Origin: Phycisphaerales bacterium
GTDB taxonomy: Bacteria > Planctomycetota > Phycisphaerae > Phycisphaerales > UBA1924
Direction of reading: 5' to 3'
NCBI GenBank assembly: GCA_020831775.1
Contig: JAFIFZ010000060.1
Span: 41,054-105,053, forward strand
DNA: 64,000 bases
Part shown: one piece after another, positions 1 through 7,813 of the stretch
Layout of the letters: each line of letters opens with the position of its first letter
Numbering within the stretch: the stretch's first letter is position 1
Program-made: the position numbers and the translations under genes
The notes under the pieces: generated by a model
What the model was told of the DNA's origin: nothing
The model's database searches: none
What the model saw: only the letters and a program-made list of their open reading frames with translations

Positions 1-1
1 G

Positions 2-259
2 GTCTGCCGCCTCGCGGTGATCGGCGTCGCGGCGACCCTCGGCGTCCAGGCCGTGATCAACATCGCCGTCGTGACCGGCTGGGCGCCCACCAAGGGCATC
101 CCGCTCCCGCTCATCAGCGCCGGCGGAACGGGCTGGCTGATGACCTCGTTCTCGCTCGGCGCGATCATCTCGATCGGCCGGAGCCAGGAAAAGCTCGCCG
201 CTGCCGAAGCCGAGCCTGAATGGGACGATGAGATCGAACTTGCCCCGGAGCCGGCGTGA
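2..259 (+). CDS. ftsW: FtsW-type lipid II polymerase, C-terminal part (5' end outside window)
   Basis: Only the last 85 codons are present; the frame is open from base 2 to a TGA at 257-259. The fragment holds one hydrophobic segment, the segment PTKGIPLPLISAGGTGW, another hydrophobic segment and an acidic cytoplasmic tail (EPEWDDEIELAPEPA). PTKG-LPL-S-GG is the conserved C-terminal motif of the SEDS family (FtsW, RodA, SpoVE), the glycosyltransferases that polymerise lipid II at the division site or along the wall. The stop overlaps the start of murG by 4 bases (GTGA). This ftsW-murG order is typical of the division and cell wall cluster and is why I prefer ftsW to rodA. Translational coupling to murG is likely. 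Confidence 0.85.
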   Translation, partial: VCRLAVIGVAATLGVQAVINIAVVTGWAPTKGIPLPLISAGGTGWLMTSFSLGAIISIGRSQEKLAAAEAEPEWDDEIELAPEPA

Positions 260-1362
260 GCGCCAGGCACACGGTCATCTTCGCCGGGGGCGGCACCGGC
301 GGGCACTTGTACCCGGCCCTCGCCGTCAGTGAAGCCCTCGAAGCCCAGCATCCCGGCAAGGCCGACGCGCTCTTCCTCTGCTCGAACCGGCCCCTCGACG
401 CGACGCTCCTTGAAAAGGCGGGCGTCGAGTTTGTGGCCCTGCCCGCGGCGCCCTTCGGCATTCGCCCCGGGGCGTTGCTGCGCTTTGCCCGGTCGTGGCC
501 GTTCTCGGTCGCGGTGGTTCGCCAGGTGATCGTCGAACGCAAAGGGCCGGTGGTGATGGTCGCGGTTGGCGGGTTTGTCGCTGCGCCCGCGGCTTGGACC
601 GCCAAGCGCCTCCGCATCCCCTTGCTCATGCTCAACCTCGACGCCTCGCCGGGCCGGGCGAACCGGATGATCGAGCGCTTCGCTGATGCGAAGCTCACCA
701 CCACGCCGCTGGACCGCAAGGGGTTCACCACCATCCCACCGATCGTCCGCACAGAAGCGATCGCGCCCGGCCCGCCAGCGTTGTGCCGCGAAAGGCTCGG
801 CCTCGACCCCGGCCGCAGGACATTGCTGGTGGTGGGGGGCAGCCAGGGGGCGAAGTCGCTCAACGCGTTCGTCGCGGCGTTCGTCCGCGAGCACGCCGAC
901 GCGCTCGAAGGCTGGCAGATCCTCCACCAGTCCGGCGACCGGGGCGACGAGGGCGCCGCCGAAGCGATGCGGGAAGCGGGCGTCGCGGGAGAAGTGCGGG
1001 CGTACCTCGACGAGATCGGCGCCGCGTGGGGTGCGGCGGACCTGGCCCTCAGCCGCGCCGGGGCCGGGGGCGTCGCCGAGGCATGGGCCAACGCTGTGCC
1101 GACCCTCTTCGCCCCGTACCCCTACCACAAAGACCAGCACCAGGCCCTCAATGCCAGGCGCCTTGCCGACGCGGGCGCAGCGGTGGTCGCCGAGGACCGG
1201 GTCGAGCCTGGGCAGAACCTCCAGAGCCTCGGCGAACCGCTGCTCAGGCTGCTGACCGACGACGCGGCCCGAGACGCGATGCGACAAGCCGCCAAAGAGC
1301 TGGGCCCGGCCGACGGCGCTTCGAAGGTGGCCGAAGCCGTGGGCGTGCGGCTCGGGCTGTAA
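256..1362 (+). CDS. murG: UDP-GlcNAc:lipid I N-acetylglucosaminyltransferase MurG
   Basis: 368 residues, close to the family's usual length. MurG adds GlcNAc to lipid I on the inner face of the cytoplasmic membrane, giving lipid II, the substrate of the FtsW-type polymerase encoded just upstream. The N-terminal glycine loop AGGGTGGHLYPALA (residues 10-23) is the GT28 signature. The second Rossmann half has GGSQGAKSLN near residue 195, SRAGAGGVAEAWA (family form SRAGA-T-AE) and PYPYHKDQHQALNA, where the glutamines after H contact the uridine nucleotide. The start is GTG at 256, inside the ftsW stop. No other cell wall gene follows, so the cluster ends here. Confidence 0.96.
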   Translation: MSARHTVIFAGGGTGGHLYPALAVSEALEAQHPGKADALFLCSNRPLDATLLEKAGVEFVALPAAPFGIRPGALLRFARSWPFSVAVVRQVIVERKGPVVMVAVGGFVAAPAAWTAKRLRIPLLMLNLDASPGRANRMIERFADAKLTTTPLDRKGFTTIPPIVRTEAIAPGPPALCRERLGLDPGRRTLLVVGGSQGAKSLNAFVAAFVREHADALEGWQILHQSGDRGDEGAAEAMREAGVAGEVRAYLDEIGAAWGAADLALSRAGAGGVAEAWANAVPTLFAPYPYHKDQHQALNARRLADAGAAVVAEDRVEPGQNLQSLGEPLLRLLTDDAARDAMRQAAKELGPADGASKVAEAVGVRLGL

Positions 1363-1451
1363 GGGTTCTCGGACCCCGCTTCGGTGACCAAGTTATCGGG
1401 TTTCCACCCCGATCAAGCTGGCGCATGGGTCGTGCCCGCCGGATCTCGGTG

Positions 1452-1457
1452 TAGACT
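1452..1457 (+). promoter_or_regulatory. -10 hexamer for a leaderless transcript (gene at 1464)
   Basis: TAGACT is followed by exactly six bases and then the ATG at 1464. No Shine-Dalgarno lies between, so transcription would start at or beside the A of the start codon. No clear -35 is seen. It is one of nine such arrangements in the window. Confidence 0.5.
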
Positions 1458-1463
1458 TGGGGT

Positions 1464-2066
1464 ATGACCCGACCCGGGGACCAGGACGGTCTTGTCCGGT
1501 GCGTGGTCTGGCGGCCCGAGGGTCGTCAGGTCCCGCCGGATCTGGTGACGGCGCTCTCGCGTCGGGATCTGGCGATGCGCGAGGTCGACGATCGTTATCG
1601 GGCGCTTGCGGCCTGGATCGCGGCGGAGGCCGAAGCCGGCGAGCGGGGTTTCGGTGTGCTGATCCTTGTTGAGCCAGAGGCCTTGGAAGGCGTCGGCGGC
1701 CTCGTGCGCGCTGGTGACCGGTTCCTCATGCGTCGGGCCGTCTGGGTGTACGACGCGCCGGAAGGTGAGACCAAGTTCCGCCTTCGGGCCGTGCGCTCGG
1801 TTGAGGTCGAGGCGTGGGTGGAGCAGGAAGCCGGGCCGGTGTCGGAGGAGGTCCGAGAAGCGACGCCGGTTGTGCCTTCGCCGACCTGGGGGCCGAAGCT
1901 GCGGCTTGCGGGAGAGGGCGACGGCGTCGTCCAGCCGGCGCCCGCATCGTCCGATCATTCTGAAGATGAGGACGCGACGAACGACGCGGGTGTGTTGAGC
2001 GAAGAAGAGTTGGAGATGCTCCTCGCCGAGGAGCCGCCCCAGCGGCCCGCGAGAGGCTCGGGCTGA
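1464..2066 (+). CDS. hypothetical protein upstream of a GGDEF protein
   Basis: 200 residues, soluble, with no signal peptide or membrane segment. I do not recognise the family. The first ~130 residues look like a small alpha/beta fold: strands VRCVVWR and GFGVLILVEP, a helix RDLAMREVDDRYRALAAWIA, then RFLMRRAVWVYDAP. A low-complexity acidic linker follows, and then a short C-terminal amphipathic segment, GVLSEEELEMLLAEEP. That end resembles the LS-EE-ALL docking motif at the N-terminus of FliM, which is a resemblance only. The diguanylate cyclase gene follows 61 bases downstream on the same strand, so a shared signalling role is plausible but unproven. The ATG at 1464 is supported by a TAGACT box six bases before it. 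Confidence 0.7.
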   Translation: MTRPGDQDGLVRCVVWRPEGRQVPPDLVTALSRRDLAMREVDDRYRALAAWIAAEAEAGERGFGVLILVEPEALEGVGGLVRAGDRFLMRRAVWVYDAPEGETKFRLRAVRSVEVEAWVEQEAGPVSEEVREATPVVPSPTWGPKLRLAGEGDGVVQPAPASSDHSEDEDATNDAGVLSEEELEMLLAEEPPQRPARGSG

Positions 2067-2127
2067 GGCTCGGGCCGAGGCTTGGGCAGGAGCGGGGTTG
2101 AGAGAGAACTCCGATGGCAGGACGCCG

Positions 2128-3531
2128 ATGCAGAACCAGAACCCATCCCGAGTGATCGTGCTGGGGCCGACGGGCCCGCAGATGACGCTGCGCTCCGACG
2201 CGGAGCGCGAAGTGGTGCGTGCCGAGTCGCCTCTGGATGTCGTGGGCGAGATCGCCGGAGCCGCGGCGGGCGGGGACGGAGCGGAGACGGTCGTCGTGGT
2301 CGCGGCGTTGACGCCCGGGCTCGCCAATGGCGAGCTTGAGCGATGGAGCGCCGCGGTGCGCGAGGCGTCGCCCGGGGTTCGGATCGTGCGTTTTGGTGTC
2401 GGCGATCCGGAGACTTCCGTGTTCTTCGATGCGGAGGTCGGGGCGGGGGACGAGCTTGAGCGGTTTATTCGGGATGGGGATGTTCCGGCGGAAGTTGCTG
2501 AAGAAGAGATTCCCGCAGAACCCACATCCCACACCCCACACCCCACAACCCCGGATTCAAGCGAGCCCGAGGGCGACACAGAAGACGTTGAAGAGCGCGG
2601 CTCGGCGCTTCGCGCAAGCGTGGAAGACACTCGCGGGCAAGCCGCCAGTGCCACAGGTGTTGAGCATCTTGGCGGGCGAGCCGTCGGCGCCACAGGGGCG
2701 GGCGGCAGTTCGGGCGATGGGGTGCTGGTCGAGGCGATGCTCCGCGGGGCGGATGTGCTCGATACGGCGTTGCTCATGATGCGCGAGCGGCTCGGGGTTT
2801 CGCGTGTCGAGCTCCGCCCGCTGGGCTACGGCGGCGTCGAGGTCCGCTGGCGCGAGCAGGTCTTCGGCGAGCTGCACGCGCCGGGCGCCGATCCGGTGCT
2901 GCTGTCAGAACAGGCGGGATGGCTCGCGGGGTGGCTGCGCCTGTCACGCCAGCAGCACGAGCTGCGCGAGGCGGCCTTTACCGATTCGCTGACGGGCGCG
3001 TACAACCGGCGTTACTTCGATCGGTTCCTCCCCGCGGCGATCGAGTCGGCCCGCAAGAACCGGCGTGCAGTCACGCTGCTGGTCTTCGATGTCGACGAGT
3101 TCAAGACCTACAACGACCGCTACGGCCACTCGGCGGGCGATGAGATCCTGATCGAGATGGTCCGCCTGATGCGGAGCGTGATCCGTCCGGAAGACAAGGT
3201 CTGCCGCATCGGCGGGGACGAGTTCGCGGTGATCTTCCACGAGCCCGAGGGCCCGCGTCAGCCGGGCAGCCGCCCGCCCGAGACGGTGTTCGATATCTCG
3301 CGCCGGTTCCAGCAGCAGATCGCGGCGCACCGGTTCCCCAAGCTGGCGGAGGAAGCGCCGGGACGGCTGACGATCTCGGGCGGCCTGGCGAGCTACCCGT
3401 GGGACGGGATGACGGCCGAGGCCCTGCTGCAGCAGGCCGACGCGCTGGCGCTCAAGTCCAAGCGTTCGGGCAAGAACGCGATCGCGCTCGGCCCCGGGGC
3501 TGAGCGTGTGTGCATGCCCGAGCAGCAATAG
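2128..3531 (+). CDS. GGDEF diguanylate cyclase with an unusual N-terminal region
   Basis: 467 residues from ATG 2128; a TTG at 2098 is an alternative start. The C-terminal GGDEF domain begins at DSLTGAYNRRYFDRF and carries GGDEF at residues 362-366. The autoinhibitory I-site RxxD is intact five residues earlier (RPED, 353-356). The enzyme should therefore make cyclic di-GMP from two GTP and be product-inhibited. The N-terminal ~125 residues look like an alpha/beta sensor or degenerate receiver, with no phospho-acceptor site I can identify. Between them is a proline, threonine and glycine-rich linker whose DNA (about 2520-2700) contains two REP-like repeat units. No transmembrane segment is seen, so it is probably cytoplasmic. 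The upstream hypothetical gene is probably co-transcribed. Confidence 0.9.
   Translation: MQNQNPSRVIVLGPTGPQMTLRSDAEREVVRAESPLDVVGEIAGAAAGGDGAETVVVVAALTPGLANGELERWSAAVREASPGVRIVRFGVGDPETSVFFDAEVGAGDELERFIRDGDVPAEVAEEEIPAEPTSHTPHPTTPDSSEPEGDTEDVEERGSALRASVEDTRGQAASATGVEHLGGRAVGATGAGGSSGDGVLVEAMLRGADVLDTALLMMRERLGVSRVELRPLGYGGVEVRWREQVFGELHAPGADPVLLSEQAGWLAGWLRLSRQQHELREAAFTDSLTGAYNRRYFDRFLPAAIESARKNRRAVTLLVFDVDEFKTYNDRYGHSAGDEILIEMVRLMRSVIRPEDKVCRIGGDEFAVIFHEPEGPRQPGSRPPETVFDISRRFQQQIAAHRFPKLAEEAPGRLTISGGLASYPWDGMTAEALLQQADALALKSKRSGKNAIALGPGAERVCMPEQQ
2627..2696 (+). repeat. Two REP-like units inside a coding sequence
   Basis: Bases 2627-2658 match the 32-base unit at 23338-23369 with two mismatches, in the same orientation and the same alignment (CGCCAGTGCCACAGGT end conserved). 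A more diverged copy follows at 2671-2696 (GGCGGGCGAGCC...GCCACAGG). Both lie in frame in the linker of the GGDEF protein and encode a Gly/Ala/Thr-rich segment. Confidence 0.75.
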
Positions 3532-3607
3532 ACGCTCGCTGCGCCCCGCGCTCCCCTCTGCCATACCATTTACCGGACGACAGAGACGCCCAAAGAGGAG
3601 CGCAACA

Positions 3608-4114
3608 ATGGTCTGCAATATGAAAACGGTGCTCGGTTCGGCGGCGGGATTGCTGGTCATGGCGGCCCTCTCGGGTTGCGCGACGCAAAAGTCACCGACC
3701 CCTTGGGAGTCGGCGTTCAGCCCGATGTCCGAAGTTGGGACCGACGCGACCGATCAGGTCACCATCCGCCAGGTCGACTACGAGCGTGCGGAGAGCAACC
3801 CGCGTCTGCCGGGGCACGAAATCATCGGACGCTCGGCCTTCCGTGACGAGCGATCGGCCGCGGGCGATCTGTCGGCGGGCTCGCGCCTGGGCGACTTCGC
3901 TCGTTCGGTCGGCGCTTCGATGGTCGTCGTCGGCGAGCGTTCTGCGGGGCAGGAGGAGCGGGTGCGCTACATCCGGACCGCGGGCGTGGGCGTTGACACG
4001 GGCGACGCGATCTCGCGGGGCACACCCCCGGCCCGCCAGACGGGCTCTGAGCCCGTGCCGGTGCTCGTGGATGTCTACGACTACATCGCCGTGTTTTATC
4101 GGCGTGTGGACTGA
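3608..4114 (+). CDS. Small lipoprotein of unknown function
   Basis: 168 residues from ATG 3608, chosen because AGAGGAG lies just upstream and the ATG is followed by a signal peptide: MVCNMKTV, a hydrophobic run, then the lipobox LSGC (cleavage before Cys 20 or so). The mature part is hydrophilic, with no recognised domain; it ends in a strand-rich stretch (VPVLVDVYDYIAVFYRRVD). It would be anchored in a membrane by a lipidated cysteine. A stop is followed about 150 bases later by an intrinsic terminator, though that terminator may belong to a separate small RNA. Confidence 0.8.
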   Translation: MVCNMKTVLGSAAGLLVMAALSGCATQKSPTPWESAFSPMSEVGTDATDQVTIRQVDYERAESNPRLPGHEIIGRSAFRDERSAAGDLSAGSRLGDFARSVGASMVVVGERSAGQEERVRYIRTAGVGVDTGDAISRGTPPARQTGSEPVPVLVDVYDYIAVFYRRVD

Positions 4115-4181
4115 CCGGCCCTGCGCACAGTCTTCGCGCGAGGTTGACGCGTAGGCGTGCATCCCGCGTTTGCCTTGGCGG

Positions 4182-4187
4182 TAGAGT
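4182..4187 (+). promoter_or_regulatory. -10 hexamer for candidate small RNA
   Basis: TAGAGT lies six bases before G4194, where the first hairpin of the candidate RNA begins. The spacing is the same as in the leaderless genes of this window. No convincing -35 is visible. Confidence 0.4.
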
Positions 4188-4193
4188 TGGAGC

Positions 4194-4304
4194 GGATCGA
4201 GATTCGGTCCGCGTGAGTCGAGACCCCCACCCTGCCGCGCGTCCTCGCTGGCGTGCGGCACTCCCTGAAGCCCCGGGGAAGCCGCATCCCCCGGGGCTCT
4301 TTTT
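4194..4304 (+). ncRNA. Candidate small RNA with three hairpins
   Basis: About 111 bases in a gene-free gap. Hairpin 1 is GGATCGA / TCGGTCC (4194-4200 with 4204-4210, one G-U pair). Hairpin 2 is TGCCGCGCG / CGTGCGGCA (4233-4241 with 4252-4260, one G-U pair). Hairpin 3 is an intrinsic terminator, AGCCCCGGGG / CCCCGGGGCT, followed by TCTTTTT. A TAGAGT box stands six bases before the first hairpin. No open frame with a plausible start covers it. It could instead be a structured 3' untranslated region of the lipoprotein gene. It matches no RNA family I know. Confidence 0.45.
4269..4304 (+). terminator. Intrinsic terminator
   Basis: A perfect 10-bp G+C stem (AGCCCCGGGG / CCCCGGGGCT), an 11-base loop, then TCTTTTT on the + strand. 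It ends the lipoprotein transcript or the candidate small RNA. Confidence 0.85.
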
Positions 4305-4347
4305 CTGCGCGCAGTTTGGGCGATAGGTCTGTCGGAGGTTCGTTGAT

Positions 4348-5796
4348 CTACTCGACGCGGCTGGGCGGGGGGACCTCGGCTGGGCGGCGCCCTCGCTTGG
4401 CCTGGTCGCCCATCTTGCGCGACATCACGGTGAAGCCGATCGCGCCTGCGAGGGTCAGCACGACCGTCGCGAGGAAGGCGATCACCGCGAGCCTCGGGTC
4501 GATGGCGATGGCGAGTTCGTAGATGCCCACGGCGAGGAAGGGCGCGATGATGCCGCGGACGCCGTTGAGCGTCCCGTGCACGCCCATGTACTGCGACTCC
4601 ATGCCTCGGGGCGCAAAGTCGAGGTGACCGAGGTTCCATGCGAGGACGCCCCCCGCGTAGCCGACGCCCTTGAAGATCGAGGCGAGGACGAGCAGCGGCA
4701 GGCTGCCCATCGCGACCGCCAGCGCGCAGCAGGCGTGCGCCCCGACGAACGCCCACGAGTGGATCGCCCGGAAGCGGATCACATGCACGCGGTCGAGCAG
4801 GCGGGCCCAGATCGGGATCATGAAGGGCATCATCGCCAGCGGGATCGAAGCGACGATCGCGATGCCCCCGAGGTATTCGAGGTTGAAGCGGTCGCGGGCG
4901 GCGATGGTCAGGATCGGGGCGAGCATGAGGTTGCCCAGCCCCAGAAGGAACATCCAGGTCATGAAGCTCGCGTAGCGTCGGTCGGCGCGCAGCACATTGA
5001 CGACGCTCATCGGGCTGAAGGTGGGGGCCTCGCGCCCGGAGAAGGCGAGCTCGGCGTTGCGGAGCGAGCGGTGCCCGCGCACGCGGATCTGCGACCACGC
5101 GTACACGCCGTAGAGCGAGATCACCGCCCCGACGAGGAAGAAGAGTCGGTCGGCCTCGGGGAAGATGTTCATGGCCTTGCCCAGCCCGAGTCCGAGGAGG
5201 CTGAGCATGGTGACCTGGACGGTGGCGAGCTTGCCGGTAACGCGGGCGCGCACTCTGGGCGCGTAGTTGGCGCCCCAGATCGTCGAGCGGATGGTGATGA
5301 AGCCCGCCCAGCAGAGTCGGCCGGCGATCACGGCGATCGTCAGCAGCAGCAGGCCCGAGGGCGTGCGCGGGGCCAGAGCGATCGCCGCGACGATCAGCAC
5401 CATCGCGATCTGCACGCCGTTGATGAATCGGACCTTGTCCGCCCCGTTGCTGATGCGGACCCAGATGAAGCTGGCGATGTTCGCGGCGGCGGTCGAGGCG
5501 GCGAGGATGGCGACCGCCATGTTCAGGACGCGGTCGGAAACGACCCCCTCGTACGCGTTTTTGACCAGCACGCCGATGACGCCGCTGTCGACGACCACCA
5601 GCAGGAAGGGCAGGGCGAAGGCGGCCCGGAGCTCCATCGCGTAGTTGCGCCGGGAGAAGACCGGGATGCGGGAGGGGTGGAACGAGAGCAGGGCCTTGAG
5701 GGGCAGGCCGATCGCCCGGGTGTGGGCGGGGGCCCTCCCGGCGGGGGTGGGTTGCTCGGTCTCGGGCACGGTTGGAGCGTTGGCGGGCGCCGACAC
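4348..5796 (-). CDS. MFS-type transporter
   Basis: 482 residues from a GTG at 5796. After a ~45-residue proline-rich cytoplasmic leader there are about 12 hydrophobic segments (for example FALPFLLVVVDSGVIGVLV, MAVAILAASTAAANIASFIW, VIGRLCWAGFITI-like segments), which is the layout of a major facilitator permease. The loop between the sixth and seventh segments (VRGHRSLRNAELAFSGREAP) is polar, as expected. The C-terminus is a basic cytoplasmic tail. The substrate cannot be told from the sequence. It is transcribed divergently from lepA, with 176 bases between the two starts. The start is uncertain: a methionine (MELRAAF) lies 54 codons in, but starting there would remove most of the leader. 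Confidence 0.85.
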   Translation of the reverse strand: MSAPANAPTVPETEQPTPAGRAPAHTRAIGLPLKALLSFHPSRIPVFSRRNYAMELRAAFALPFLLVVVDSGVIGVLVKNAYEGVVSDRVLNMAVAILAASTAAANIASFIWVRISNGADKVRFINGVQIAMVLIVAAIALAPRTPSGLLLLTIAVIAGRLCWAGFITIRSTIWGANYAPRVRARVTGKLATVQVTMLSLLGLGLGKAMNIFPEADRLFFLVGAVISLYGVYAWSQIRVRGHRSLRNAELAFSGREAPTFSPMSVVNVLRADRRYASFMTWMFLLGLGNLMLAPILTIAARDRFNLEYLGGIAIVASIPLAMMPFMIPIWARLLDRVHVIRFRAIHSWAFVGAHACCALAVAMGSLPLLVLASIFKGVGYAGGVLAWNLGHLDFAPRGMESQYMGVHGTLNGVRGIIAPFLAVGIYELAIAIDPRLAVIAFLATVVLTLAGAIGFTVMSRKMGDQAKRGRRPAEVPPPSRVE

Positions 5797-5895
5797 AGAA
5801 GCAAGCGTCGCGGCGGCGGGCGGGGCAAGTCGGCCCGGGAAGACCGGCCCTACCAGAAGCCCGTCCGTGCGCCCGTGACCGGGTCCCGGTGCGAA

Positions 5896-5901
5896 TAGAA
5901 T
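5896..5901 (+). promoter_or_regulatory. Possible -10 element upstream of lepA
   Basis: TAGAAT lies 71 bases before the lepA GTG in the 176-base divergent gap. No good -35 is visible, so this is tentative. Confidence 0.3.
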
Positions 5902-5972
5902 CTCATCGGAGCATTCTCTTCGGGCCGGGGCCCCCCGCGGGGTCCGCCCGCCTTCACACGAGACAGGACACC

Positions 5973-7784
5973 GTGCAGATCCGTAATTTTTCGATCATCG
6001 CCCACATCGACCACGGCAAGAGCACCCTCGCAGACAGGCTGCTCCAGGCGACCCACGCGCTGAGCGATCGCGAGGCCCGCGAGCAGTTCCTCGACGGAAT
6101 GGACCTCGAGCGCGAGCGAGGGATCACCATCAAGGCCTCGGCGGTCACCGTCAAACACATCCACAACGGCGAGGAGTTCATGATGAACTTCATCGACACG
6201 CCGGGGCATGTGGACTTCGGCTACGAGGTCAGCCGCGCCCTCAAGGCGTGCGAGGGTGCGCTGCTCGTCGTCGACGCCAGCCAGGGCGTTGAGGCCCAGA
6301 CGGTCGTCAACGCCTACCTCGCCATCGCGCAGGACCTGGAGATCATCCCCGTCCTGAACAAGATCGACCTGCCCGGCGCGAGGCCCGAGGAGGTCGCCGA
6401 GGAGCTCGAGCAGGTCCTCGGCTTCGCGGCCGAAGAGTGCCTGGCGGTGTCGGCCAAGACGGGCCAGGGGATCCCCGAACTGCTCTCGGCGATCTGCGAC
6501 CGCCTGCCCCCGCCCCGAAAGCCGGTGACGACCAAGACGCGGGCGCTGATCTTCGACGCGGTGTACGACGACTACCGGGGCGTGGTGATCTACGCCCGTG
6601 TGTTCGACGGGCGCCTGAAGGTCGGCGACAAGATCCGCATGATGGGCCTGGACCGCATGCACACCATCACCGAGCTGGGCAAGTACACGCCCAAGCAAGT
6701 GAAGGTGAAAGAGGTCGGCCCGGGCGAGACCTGCTACATCGTCGCGGCGATGAAAACGCTGGGTGATGTGCGCGTCGGCGACACGATCACGCTGGAGCAA
6801 GACCCGGCGGAGGAGGCGCTCTCGGGGTACGAGCCGCCCCGCCAGATGGTCTTCTGCGACTTCTACCCCGCCACCAGCGACAAGAAGGGCAACGACTTCG
6901 AGCAGCTCCGCGAGGCGGTCGAGAAGCTGAGCCTCAACGATGCGAGCTTCACCTTCGCCCCGGTGCACTCTGAGGCCCTGGGCTTCGGCTTCCGCTGCGG
7001 GTTTCTGGGCCTGCTGCACATGGACATCGTGCAGGAGCGGCTGGAGCGAGAGGGCGATGTCGAGGTGGTGCAGACGGCGCCGACGGTCAGCTACAAGGTC
7101 GACATGCGCGGCAAGGGCGGCGGCATCGAGGAGATCGAGGTGCACAACCCCGCCGACCTGCCTGACGCCAGCACGATCGTCGCGATCAAGGAGCCGGTCT
7201 GCCGCGTCGAGATCATGGTGCCCAAGCAGTACATCGGCGATGTGATGAAGATCTGCATGGACCGGCGCGGGATCTACCGCAACCAGACCTATGTCTCTGA
7301 GACGCGCGAGATCCTCACCTTCGAGATCCCCCTCGCCGAGCTCATGTACGACTTCTACGACAAGCTCAAGGGCATGACCGCCGGCTACGGCACGATGGAC
7401 TACGAGGTCATCGAGTTCCGCACCGACACACTCGTCAAGGTCGACATCCTCGTCAACGGCGAGCCGGTCGAGGCCCTCAGCCTCATCACCCACCGCGACA
7501 AGGCCGAGCTGCGGGGTCGACACCTCTTGGTGCGTCTGCGCCAGCAGATCCCCAGGCACCAGTTCGAGATCCCCCTCCAGGCCGCGATCGGCGGGAAGAT
7601 CATCGCCCGCGAGACCATCAAGGGCTTCCGCAAGGATGTGACGGCCAAGTGCTACGGCGGCGATGTGACGCGCAAGCGGAAGCTGCTGGAGAAGCAGAAG
7701 AAGGGCAAGGACCGGATGAAGTCCGTCGGCTCTGTGAACATCCCGCAGGAGGCGTTTATGGCGGTGCTTGATACGGGGGAGTGA
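5973..7784 (+). CDS. lepA: Elongation factor 4 (back-translocating GTPase LepA)
   Basis: 603 residues from GTG 5973, the family length. I chose this start because the protein then opens with MQIRNFSIIAHIDHGKST, the LepA N-terminus; the frame stays open upstream, but that part is unlike the family. The P-loop AHIDHGKST is at 10-18, followed by RERGITIKAS (switch I), DTPGHVDF (G3) and NKIDLP (G4). The C-terminal LepA-specific domain ends in KKGKDRMKSVGSVNIPQEAFMAVL. This GTPase acts on stalled or mis-translocated ribosomes. It stands alone: the MFS gene is divergent and the next gene downstream is convergent. Confidence 0.97.
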   Translation: MQIRNFSIIAHIDHGKSTLADRLLQATHALSDREAREQFLDGMDLERERGITIKASAVTVKHIHNGEEFMMNFIDTPGHVDFGYEVSRALKACEGALLVVDASQGVEAQTVVNAYLAIAQDLEIIPVLNKIDLPGARPEEVAEELEQVLGFAAEECLAVSAKTGQGIPELLSAICDRLPPPRKPVTTKTRALIFDAVYDDYRGVVIYARVFDGRLKVGDKIRMMGLDRMHTITELGKYTPKQVKVKEVGPGETCYIVAAMKTLGDVRVGDTITLEQDPAEEALSGYEPPRQMVFCDFYPATSDKKGNDFEQLREAVEKLSLNDASFTFAPVHSEALGFGFRCGFLGLLHMDIVQERLEREGDVEVVQTAPTVSYKVDMRGKGGGIEEIEVHNPADLPDASTIVAIKEPVCRVEIMVPKQYIGDVMKICMDRRGIYRNQTYVSETREILTFEIPLAELMYDFYDKLKGMTAGYGTMDYEVIEFRTDTLVKVDILVNGEPVEALSLITHRDKAELRGRHLLVRLRQQIPRHQFEIPLQAAIGGKIIARETIKGFRKDVTAKCYGGDVTRKRKLLEKQKKGKDRMKSVGSVNIPQEAFMAVLDTGE

Positions 7785-7813
7785 CGGCCCGCAAACAGAT
7801 CTTGGCCCCCGCC

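Noticed and set aside
1413..2777. Minus-strand open frame opposite the genes at 1464 and 2128
   Set aside because: It crosses two + strand genes and their gap, is Ser/Pro/Arg-rich and has no motif.
5850..7559. Long minus-strand open frame opposite lepA
   Set aside because: It covers the reverse of a clear LepA and has no signature of its own.
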